Of a DNA stretch of 64,000 nt, positions 40,996 to 48,960 are shown one piece after another. This stretch comes from Saccharomycopsis malanga. Taxonomy: Eukaryota; Ascomycota; Saccharomycetes; Ascoideales; Saccharomycopsidaceae. Position numbers and translations under genes: made by a program. The notes below the pieces were generated by a model. It saw only the letters and a program-made list of their open reading frames with translations. It made no database searches and was not told the DNA's origin. The stretch covers positions 558,001-622,000 of the forward strand of contig CP025326.1 of assembly GCA_004014935.1 (NCBI GenBank). The letters are read 5' to 3'. Position 1 is the stretch's first letter. Each line of letters opens with the position of its first letter.

Positions 40996-41034
40996 TTGCC
41001 TAAAAGCTAAGAATCAACATAAATAGGGCGAAAG

Positions 41035-41195
41035 AGCCCAATGCATGCTAGTTTCGTATATATTCTCTATATTTAAAGACACTTGGTAAAACCCAATCGT
41101 TCTTTTGATCGTAATTAACTCATACGTGTTCTTGTTAGGCCCTTTCTTGTCTCAGGGCCCCAACCACTAATCTATACGGCTCAGGGGCTTTAATA
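41035..41195 (-). mobile_element. SINE copy, degraded
   Basis: CTAGTTTCGTATATATTC, ACTTGGTAAAACCCAATCG, GTTCTTGTTAGGCCC, head ACCACTAATCTATACGGCTC. It abuts R6. Confidence 0.65.
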
Positions 41196-41940
41196 ATATT
41201 TAGTAATATTTAATATCCAACACCCAACACCTAACATCAATACACAATCAACTCCTCCACAATACAAACTCCTCGTTGGCCATTTCAAGCCAGCAACGCC
41301 CTTGATATTTATTTTATTATCGCCGAAGTACGAAACTAATGTTTGCTGTGCATATTTAGTGGGCATGTTTACTGTTATTTAATAATATTTAAAAGTTCTC
41401 TGATGGGAATCGAACCCGTGTTCCTACCAGGTACTTTCTCAGTTTATTAATGATCCTTTCTCTTCTCAGTTTACTAATAAAAACTAATACCTTATATTTG
41501 GAGCTCAGCTAATATCTGCTCTGTATATACTCTCTATATCTGAAAGAACCTGGTAAAACCCAATAATACTTCTTAATCATAGTTGACTCGCCCATGTTCC
41601 TGTTCGAGAAAACTAACCACTCAGCCACACGACCACCCGCCTATTCATTATCGCCAAAATGTAACTCCGGGTAATCCCATCGATATGAAAATAATATTTG
41701 CTGCTTTATGAAGGTGATATTTTGGTGGGCTCAAGAAGGCGCTAATTGGTGGTAATAATAGAGTATAAAGAGGTATATGGACGAATATTGATAATCAAGT
41801 TGGTATTTATTGATTTAGAGCAGTTCAAGTAATTAATTATTTGAAATTTTGGGAGATTTGCAATTTTTTTTCTATTTTTTGACATTTAATTGGATAATTA
41901 AGCGCCGAACACTGAAGAAACAGTAGGGATTTTGGGCAAA
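41196..41940. other. Spacer with SINE pieces; MNR2 promoter
   Basis: SINE sequences at 41395-41640, then about 300 bp of AT-rich promoter with TATA-like stretches before the MNR2 start at 41941. Confidence 0.55.
41395..41640 (-). mobile_element. SINE copies, one B-box module and one short form
   Basis: GATGGGAATCGAACCCGTG (B box, minus) near 41403-41421, then a 3' end (CTTATATTTGGAGCTCAGC) at 41490 leading to TCTGAAAGAACCTGGTAAAA, CATGTTCCTGTTCGAG and head ACCACTCAGCCACACGACC. Probably two neighbouring fragments. Confidence 0.6.
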
Positions 41941-44337
41941 ATGGGGTCCCCGAGTAAAGAAACAAAGACGAGGTCCTTTCTTGTGCCGAGCAGTGGTGGA
42001 AGACGGCCGAGGGATGAAGAAAACAAGCCATTTGAAGGGGAACACCGGAAAAACCGGCCGGACTTGAATAATGGATTTAGTATAGCGAACAGCTATGGGG
42101 CCGTAGATTACTCGCCGCTCAGCTCGGCGCTTAAGCGAAACAAGCCGGCGAAAAGCAGCGGGATGAGCAGGGCTGTGGAAAAGCGGTTTAGTTTGCCGAA
42201 TAACAGTAGAAACAGCAACCATTCGCCGTCGTTATTGGACGGGTTGTATTTCCACCAGAACATTTCGGACGGAGACAACTTTCTGGAGAGTAATTACGAC
42301 TTTGAGGACTCGCACCCGAGCTCCTCGGACGCAGACTCGGACGACTCGTCGTTGGACGATGTCTGCTTGCCCATCAACGTAGACTCGAGCTCGGTGGTGA
42401 GGAACTGGCCGGACTTGTTGGTGTTGGAGGAGTTTTACGAGGAGGAGACGCGCGAGGCGTTGGCAATTGCCGAGGCGTCCAGGCAACACGTTCCGTTTTC
42501 CGACGGCTATTCGACGGCGGACGAGCAGTCCAGCACGTCTGCGCAGGCGGTGGGGTTCCAGCATCCCTTGGTAAGCAAGGTGGACACGCCCAGCGCGGCG
42601 TTGGCCAGCCGGCGCGTCAACGAAGCCGAGGCGATCCCGGGCCGCCTTAGACCGCCCCGGTTCAGCCCCTGGGACAAGTCCGTGCGCCAGGACTTGTCCA
42701 GGTATCTCCCCGCGGAGTTGCAGGCCAGCAGCGGCGCGGCGGCGGCGGCAGCGGCGGCGGCAACCGGCGAGCCCGAGAAGAAGTTTGAGCAGTTCCGCTA
42801 CACGTATTTCCGGCCGTCGTTGGACTCGACGATCCACTCGCCGTCGATCCTGGGGCTTTTGCAGGACGGCCAGAGCTTTGCGGACTTGTTTGTGGTGTCC
42901 AGCTACCAGAAAACGCGGCTTCCTGCCAGCATCATCAAACAGAAGACCAGGGTCGTGGACGCGGCGTCCGCATCCGCTGGCAACTCCAAGGAGGGCACAG
43001 CCACGCCCAGCGGCGGCGCCGGCGGAGCTGCCGAGGACCCGGTGCCGTTCTGGCTCGACGTGTTGGACCCCACCGAGGAGGAAATGAAGGTGTTGAGCAA
43101 GGCGTTCGGCATCCATCCGTTGACAACCGAGGACATTTTCCTCAACGAGGCGCGCGAGAAGGTCGAGCTCTTCAAGGACTACTATTTTGTGTGTTTCCGG
43201 TCGTTTGACATTGTCCAGGAGCGCATGAAACGCAAGGCGATGAGCGAGAGGCTCAGCAATTTGGAGACTCTCGGCGCCGAGGAGCTGAAAAAGAGCAATT
43301 CGCGGCTCGGCATGCTCCGCAAGGCCATAGAGAGCGTGTTTTCGGGCCGCCGACGCCACAGTGACGTCGAATACGCCGGTTTGGACGCCGCCAGAGACTT
43401 GCAGCTCCGCAGGCGCAAAGAAGGCGCCAAAGTGTACCGCCAAAGCCATCGGTACCGTGAGTTGGAGCCCCTCAACTTTTACATTATCGTGTTCCATCAG
43501 GGCGTGATCACCTTCCACTTCTCGCCGACACCGCATCCCGTCACAGTGCGCCGCAGAGCGCGGCTCCTCAAGGACTATCTCACGGTGTCGTCGGACTGGA
43601 TTGCGTATGCGTTGATCGACGACATCACCGACGCCTTTGGCCCAATGATCGAGACGATCGAGGAGGAGGTGTACTCGTTCGAGGACGCGATCCTCAAGCT
43701 CCATTCGGGGGCCACCAGCAGCGACTCGGAGGCGTCGGATTCCGAAACCGAGGCCGCGCTGCACTACAATTCGGACGCCAAAACCGTGTCGTCAGGCGCC
43801 ACAGCGTCCACATCCTCCAGCTACTTGTCCACGTCGTCTGCCGAGTGGCAGCGCAAGGGCGACATGCTACGCCGCATTGGCGAGTGCCGAAAACGCATCA
43901 TGAGCTTGCTACGGCTTCTCGGCTCCAAGGCAGACGTCATCAAAGGCTTGGCCAAACGGTGCAACGAAAACTTTGACGTCGCACCCCGCTCCGAAATCGG
44001 TATGTACTTGGGCGACATCCAGGACCACATCATCACAATGGTTCAGTCGCTCAACCATTACGAGAAATTGCTCGCCAGATCCCATTCAAACTACCTCGCC
44101 CAAATCAATATCGACATGACAAAGGTTAACAACGATATGAACGACGTCTTGGGCAAGATTACAATCTTGGGCACTATTGTCTTGCCAATGAATATTATCA
44201 CTGGTCTTTGGGGGATGAACGTTATTGTCCCAGGCCAGGACGCCGAAGGTTTGACGTGGTTCTTTAGTATTTTGGTGTCAATGTTGTTGATTGCAGTTGG
44301 TAGTTATTTTATTACTGTTAAGATGTATAATTTTTAG
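41941..44337 (+). CDS. MNR2: Vacuolar Mg2+ transporter of the CorA/Alr family, Mnr2
   Basis: 798 residues from the ATG at 41941 (the frame extends to a TTG at 41932). Residues 1-360 are a Ser/Ala-rich hydrophilic region. The CorA core begins PFWLDVLDPTEEEMKVL, then FGIHPLTTEDIF, REKVELFKDYYFVCFRSFD, HPVTVRRRARLLKDYL, DWIAYALIDDITDAF and HSNYLAQINIDMTKVNND. Two C-terminal transmembrane helices follow, with the GMN signature at about 758-760 (GLWGMNVIVPG). The match to yeast Mnr2 is far closer than to Alr1 and includes MLRRIGECRKRIMSLLRLLG. Mnr2 releases Mg2+ from the vacuole. The middle of the gene is strikingly GC-rich (poly-Ala GCG/GCC run near 42735-42765), unlike both ends. Confidence 0.95.
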   Translation: MGSPSKETKTRSFLVPSSGGRRPRDEENKPFEGEHRKNRPDLNNGFSIANSYGAVDYSPLSSALKRNKPAKSSGMSRAVEKRFSLPNNSRNSNHSPSLLDGLYFHQNISDGDNFLESNYDFEDSHPSSSDADSDDSSLDDVCLPINVDSSSVVRNWPDLLVLEEFYEEETREALAIAEASRQHVPFSDGYSTADEQSSTSAQAVGFQHPLVSKVDTPSAALASRRVNEAEAIPGRLRPPRFSPWDKSVRQDLSRYLPAELQASSGAAAAAAAAATGEPEKKFEQFRYTYFRPSLDSTIHSPSILGLLQDGQSFADLFVVSSYQKTRLPASIIKQKTRVVDAASASAGNSKEGTATPSGGAGGAAEDPVPFWLDVLDPTEEEMKVLSKAFGIHPLTTEDIFLNEAREKVELFKDYYFVCFRSFDIVQERMKRKAMSERLSNLETLGAEELKKSNSRLGMLRKAIESVFSGRRRHSDVEYAGLDAARDLQLRRRKEGAKVYRQSHRYRELEPLNFYIIVFHQGVITFHFSPTPHPVTVRRRARLLKDYLTVSSDWIAYALIDDITDAFGPMIETIEEEVYSFEDAILKLHSGATSSDSEASDSETEAALHYNSDAKTVSSGATASTSSSYLSTSSAEWQRKGDMLRRIGECRKRIMSLLRLLGSKADVIKGLAKRCNENFDVAPRSEIGMYLGDIQDHIITMVQSLNHYEKLLARSHSNYLAQINIDMTKVNNDMNDVLGKITILGTIVLPMNIITGLWGMNVIVPGQDAEGLTWFFSILVSMLLIAVGSYFITVKMYNF

Positions 44338-44358
44338 CATTGGGCTGAGCACTGGCCC

Positions 44359-44412
44359 GAGCACTAACCACTGAGCCTTAGCCGTAAGGCTAAGGCTCAG
44401 TGGTTAGTGCTC
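44359..44412. repeat. Perfect 25-bp inverted repeat downstream of MNR2
   Basis: Arms 44359-44383 and 44388-44412 are exact reverse complements with a 4-bp spacer (GTAA), starting 22 bp after the MNR2 stop. Both arms contain the SINE head motif GGCTCAGTGGTTAGTGCTC. The right arm runs on into a SINE-type 3' end (GAAATATATGATATT). It would fold into a strong hairpin in the MNR2 3' UTR. Confidence 0.9.
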
Positions 44413-45049
44413 GAAATATATGATATTATTAATAATATTTAATACTACTCGATAATATTTGATAATATCCAACATTTAATACATAATAATCAAAAATATT
44501 CAAATAATATTTAATAGTATTTAATAATATTTAATTATATTTAATAATATTTAACAATATTTAACAATATTCAATAATATTCATAACACCCAATAATATT
44601 CATAACACCCAATAATATTCATAACACCCAATAATATTCAATAACACCCACTAATATTTGATATCTGCAATATTAAAATGGATTTGTATTGAACGGAGAA
44701 TGGGTAAAACGAGAAAATGAAAGGAGGAAATGGTGTCTTAGTAGTTAGAGCTCGAAATATAATAATAATAGTAATATCTTATATTTCATATCCAGAATAG
44801 CATTATACTAGTATATACTTATAAAGATAACTGAGGATTTTTTGAAAAAATGTAACTAGTAAATATAGATTGGTAATTGTACATTTATTGGTTAGTGCTT
44901 TAGAAGAAAAATTGGCAAGTTAAACTGGCATTTTTTGGGCTTGAAGTATATGATTATTATTATTATAAAATGTGAAGCATTATTTTGGCTGTAGCAGCTC
45001 TGTCAACCTATTCAAGTTGATTCTTAACTGCCGGGGCATATTATTTACC
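44413..45049. other. AT-rich tandem repeats and SINE tails
   Basis: AATAATATTTAATA-type array (44430-44570), four copies of an 18-bp unit AATAATATTCATAACACC (44568-44650), the third short repeat (44675-44713), SINE tails at 44755-44800 and 44930-44975. No gene. Confidence 0.7.
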
Positions 45050-45925
45050 AAACTATACTTTTAAAAAGTAAAGATATCCTCTTTTTTTAACAAAATTATG
45101 TGTAGATGCCTTACTATTGCCAGGTGGCCCAGTTGGTTAGGCCATGCGCCACACAAAATAGTGCAGAATAGTGCAGAAAAACAAGTGTGGCGTTCCTCAC
45201 TTGGTGTTTTGGTACTCAATTCGCGCTCTCGTCGTTTTGGAGTAGTCAATAAATGTTTTATTAAATTAAATCTAGTCTATACATGTTATTTTAGTTTGCA
45301 AAAACGTACCCCAACATCCTGAATGTTTTTTCTATATTACACTACTATTTATAATAAAAATATTTCAGACTTGTGCACAAATATTTAATATAACTGAAAA
45401 TTGTCAATTTTGACAAAATGTTGATTCCTTTAAATCATATCCTGAAGTCTGTACAGCAAAGCAAACCATACAAAAATTGTAATTCTATAACATGTAGTTT
45501 GTTTTGAGGTTTGGCTTTTATAAATTATTGAATAGTGAGAAAGTATCATTTTGCCGAAAATAACACATAACTTGTTGAAAATCAGGTTTTTAACCTCCCC
45601 GAGAGATTTCCTTTATTTTCAAAGTTATTCCATAGTGTTTTATTGCTTTTAGTTTTATTAGTGGCTTGAATGAGCTTCTATTACAAAGAAGCACGTATTT
45701 CAAGAGCAGAAAAAAAAAGTCGTATATTATATAATGGTCATCGTATATTACCAAATTAGCATATTTCGACTTGCTGTATATATTGAACATTTTACAGGGC
45801 TGAATAAAGCGTAATGTGTTTATAATAAGCTTTATATCTTAGTTATAGGAAGTAGGTTCTAATTCCTAGTCAACTTGACATTGCAAATGGTTAAATGTTG
45901 CTTTGGCTTTAGTTTTTTTGTGAGG
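45050..45925 (+). repeat. tRNA-Thr-like interspersed repeat, copy R7
   Basis: A-box part GGTGGCCCAGTTGGTTAGGC at 45122, hairpin arms GCGCCACAC and GTGTGGCG around two decamers, B-box-like TACTCAATTCGCGC near 45212. Body conserved through GAATAGTGAGAAAGTATCA (45530), the GTAATGTGTTTATAATAAGC region (45810) and GACATTGCAAATGG (45878). The block ends at a SINE. Confidence 0.78.
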
Positions 45926-45934
45926 TATCGATAA

Positions 45935-46120
45935 CTCAGTGGCTAGTATTCTAGAAAAAAAGAAAAAAGATCAGGCAGGATAGTTAAGATAGTACTTTCG
46001 AACAGGAACACGGGTGAGTGAACTATGATCAAAAGGTCATGATTGGGCTTTAACAAGTTTCTTTAAATAACTCGTATGTACGAAGCTAATATTGGCTCGA
46101 AATATAAGGTTATTATTATT
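45935..46120 (+). mobile_element. SINE copy, short form
   Basis: Decayed head (ATAACTCAGTGGCTAG), AAAAAAGATCAGGCAGGATAG, AACACGGGTGAGTGAACTATG, ATTGGGCTTTAACAAG, CTCGAAATATAAGG and an ATT tail. The B box is lost. Confidence 0.7.
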
Positions 46121-47015
46121 ACTTTCTCTTCATACTATAGCTATCAATTTCACCCAATAATGGAAATGAAAAATTGCTCTCCATCATTTATGCTTTGTAT
46201 AAACATTTGATAAAATACGAATCTTCAAAATGTCACGCAACCTCATATCTTACTCGCTGCAAAATACTCACTTTGCTACAATACAAACACTAACTAGTCA
46301 CTATTTTTAAAATGTCCCAAGAAAGCGAAAATGGTGGGCAGTTACGAATTCTTGGCCTGTCTCATGCCTAAAGCGTAGCCAAAACCTAAACTATAGACAA
46401 ACCAAACCAGAACTACATTCTGTCAACATGTTACGAATAAATCTTTGAGTTTGGTGTCTCAGGAGGCGTTTTGAGGTTCATTGCCGTACTGAAGTACTAC
46501 GACATTTCATCAATAGAATTTAGTATTGGCTCTTTGACAAAAAACTTCAATAACCATACAATATATGCACTATATTATACAATATCTACACTACATTATA
46601 CAATATCTACGCTACATTATACAATCATCAATAGACCACATTCGGACTTCCGAATAGCTTCCTGTCAGCAATAAACCAAATGACAATTGGTCTTACCGGA
46701 TTAGACGAGAATCCTGCCCCGCAATAGTACTCGAAATGGCAAGTTTCATTGTCCAAATTAGGTGTACTTGGTGATGCCGTGCAATTTAAACAGACCTTTT
46801 GTAGAATTACGAAACACAAATTTTTCCCACTAGCGAGCTCTTCACAATTAGGTACCTCGTCCCTTACAGAGTAATTAAAGCCTGCTATGATTGCCAATGC
46901 ATTATTTCACTCTAGACTGAGCTACCTAGATTGTATGGTGGGACACCTTCAGGTGTGTACATCTGGATCAAAATAGGCAATGTCATTTTAAACTTTTGTA
47001 GTAATACTAGCTGAG
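46121..47015. other. Spacer, one possible remnant
   Basis: Between two SINEs. A 21-bp tandem (ACTACATTATACAATATCTAC, three copies) lies at 46563-46627, followed by the minus-strand frame 46628-46897. The rest shows no recognised element. Confidence 0.5.
46628..46897 (-). pseudogene. Possible remnant of a secreted LysM-type protein
   Basis: 89-codon Cys-rich frame. NYSVRDEVPNCEELASGKNL with a following Cys resembles the second half of a fungal LysM module, the type found in chitin-binding and toxin-related secreted proteins. It lacks a signal peptide and any neighbouring domain; if related it is a broken fragment. Confidence 0.25.
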
Positions 47016-47019
47016 CACG

Positions 47020-47292
47020 GCTGGGCCGTATGGCTCAGTAGTTTAGGCTCTAGAAGAAGAGAAAAGACCTGACAGGATAGTTAGAATAGTACTTTTGAAC
47101 AAGAGAATAAAGACCTGGCAGGATAGTTAAGATTGTACTTTTGAAGAAGAGAAAAGACCTGGCAGGAGCACGGGTAAACCAACTATGATCAAAAAGACAT
47201 GATTGGGTTTTACCAACCCTTTCAGATATAGCTATTATATACGAAACTTATATGTAATGGGTTTGAAATATATGATATTATTATTATTATAC
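47020..47292 (+). mobile_element. SINE copy with tripled internal module
   Basis: Head GGGCCGTATGGCTCAGTAG; the module AGAAGAGAAAAGACCTGRCAGG occurs three times (about 47055, 47103, 47145; R is A or G), then CACGGGTAAACCAACTATG, TTGGGTTTTACCAACCC, ATATACGAAACTTATATG, GGGTTTGAAATATATG and an ATT tail that joins R8. Confidence 0.75.
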
Positions 47293-47299
47293 TGATCTC

Positions 47300-48340
47300 C
47301 TCGACAAAGTAATAAAAGGCGCAATATCTCTCGAAGATTACCCAATAATCTTTTCAACTCTGCTTATATACATTTGGCATATTAAAAATATACTTTTGAA
47401 AAGTAAAGATATATCTCTTTTCAACAGAAATATGCCTATATGCCTTACTATTGCTAGGTGGCCAAGTTGGTTAGGCCATGCGCCACACAAAATAGTGCAG
47501 AATAGTGCAGAATAGTGCAGAATAGTGCAGAATAGTGCAGAATAGTGCAGAAAAACAAGTGTGGCGTTCCTCACTTGGGGTTTTGGTACTCGATTCGCGC
47601 TGTTGACGTTTTGGAATAATTATGGAATGATTTGTTGAGTTAAATCTATGCTATCCAGGTTATTTTGAATTGAAAAACGTACACCAAAGTTTTAACATTT
47701 TTTGCTTTATTATAGTACTACTTGTAACAAACAATCTCAAGTTTTCGAGTAAATATTTGATATAACGGAAAATTTCCAATCTTGACAAAAATTTGATTCT
47801 GTTAAACCATATTCTAGAGTCTTTACAGGAGACCAAACCATACAAAAATTGTATTTTTGTACTCTCCAGGTCCTAGATCCTTTTTCTGTGTAATGTGGTT
47901 AAATTTTTGGTTTTCAGAAGTGAGAAAGTATCTGTTTGTTGTAAGTAACCCATAATAAGTTAAAAATTGTGGTTTTCACATCTAGGAACATGTTTATTTA
48001 TCGCTTTACAACATCATATAGATTTATAATGCTATTTACTTTATTTCAGCATGTTTCCAGGTTTGTATGAGGTTTTATTTCAAAGAAATGTGTATCCCAA
48101 AATCTAAAAAAGTATTTTTCATTATGGTTTCCCATAGGAATTTGTATTTGGTATTAATCGTAAGATATTGTCAAAATAGCATATTTCAACTTTTACTATA
48201 CCTATAATAATTTATAAACTAGGTAAATCGTAATGTGCTTATTAATAAGCTTTATATACTTGGGGTCAGGGGATGTCGCTTTGAAAAAGCGTTTATACCC
48301 ATTAACTTAGAGCTACAATTGTTTTAAGGTTACTATTATT
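47300..48340 (+). repeat. tRNA-Thr-like interspersed repeat, copy R8 (reference copy)
   Basis: A 5' segment (GGCGCAATATCTCTCGAAG) precedes the tRNA-like part 47455-47610. That part has GGTGGCCAAGTTGGTTAGGCC (A box: TGGCCAAGTTGG), GCGCCACAC, six perfect AATAGTGCAG decamers, GTGTGGCG, and B-box-like GGTACTCGATTCGCGC. TGGCCAAGTTGGT and GCGCCACAC are the D-loop and anticodon-stem sequence of yeast tRNA-Thr(AGU). A 700-bp noncoding body follows. No terminal inverted repeats, LTRs or open frame are visible. Both flanks are SINEs. Confidence 0.8.
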
Positions 48341-48361
48341 ATTAAATACTTCAAGCCCAAC

Positions 48362-48605
48362 CACTGGGACGTATGGCTCAGTGGTCAGTGCTCTCGGAGA
48401 AGAGAAAAGAGCTGGCAGGATAGTTTAATGGATAATACTCTCGAGCAGGAACAGGGGTGAGAAGAGAACGATATATAAGATTATGATCAAATTATAATCA
48501 ACAGGAATAAATAGGCTTTACCAAGTCCACTTAGACATAGCACGTATATACGGAACTGAGATGTACTGGGCTTGAAATATAAGATTATTATTATTATTAT
48601 TATTA
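48362..48605 (+). mobile_element. SINE copy, short form
   Basis: CCACTGGGACGTATGGCTCAG, GTGCTCTCGGAGAAGAGAAA, GGCTTTACCAAGTCCACTTAG, CGTATATACGGAACTGAGATG, TACTGGGCTTGAAATATAAG and at least six ATT units. It is preceded by an inverted SINE tail at 48330-48360. Confidence 0.8.
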
Positions 48606-48960
48606 GGGCGCCTCTACAAGAAATCGAACACAGTACTCAAGTTTGAAGCCGGACACGGGCTCCTAACCATACCAGCTGAGCTACAGAAAAAACAATTAGT
48701 GTGGCTCAGTTGGATCGGTTACGAGCCGTGGTAGTTTTAAAAAATTTTTAGGATTGGTTCGATTTTTGTTTAAGAAAGTTTTGGCAATTTTAAAGAAAAG
48801 TTGATGTTTTTCAATGAAAAGTTGATTTTTTTTCAATAATTTTCAAGCAGGAATTGATTTTTTTTAATAATTTTCAATAAAATTTACTGAATTGTACACA
48901 ACAATAAGAGATAATCTATAAAATTAGAACATATTATAATATACGCTCATTTAGGACCAA
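48606..48960. other. Short spacer 3' of ERG7
   Basis: T-rich tandem-like stretch (AAAGTTGATTTTTTTTCAAT repeats, about 48790-48880) next to the ERG7 3' end. No gene seen. Confidence 0.5.

Noticed and set aside
42232-43764. 510-codon antisense frame in MNR2
   Set aside because: GC-rich codon use of MNR2 leaves the antisense frame open; it has no domains and MNR2 itself is certain.
47338-47574. Frames beginning MRNATLVF with HYSALFCTI repeats, found at several loci
   Set aside because: They translate the decamer array and tRNA-like part of the R repeats; the recurrence reflects the repeat, not a gene family.
47300-48340. R repeats as solo LTRs of a retrotransposon
   Set aside because: No TG...CA ends, no primer-binding site or polypurine tract next to them, no target-site duplication seen, and an internal tRNA-like promoter instead.
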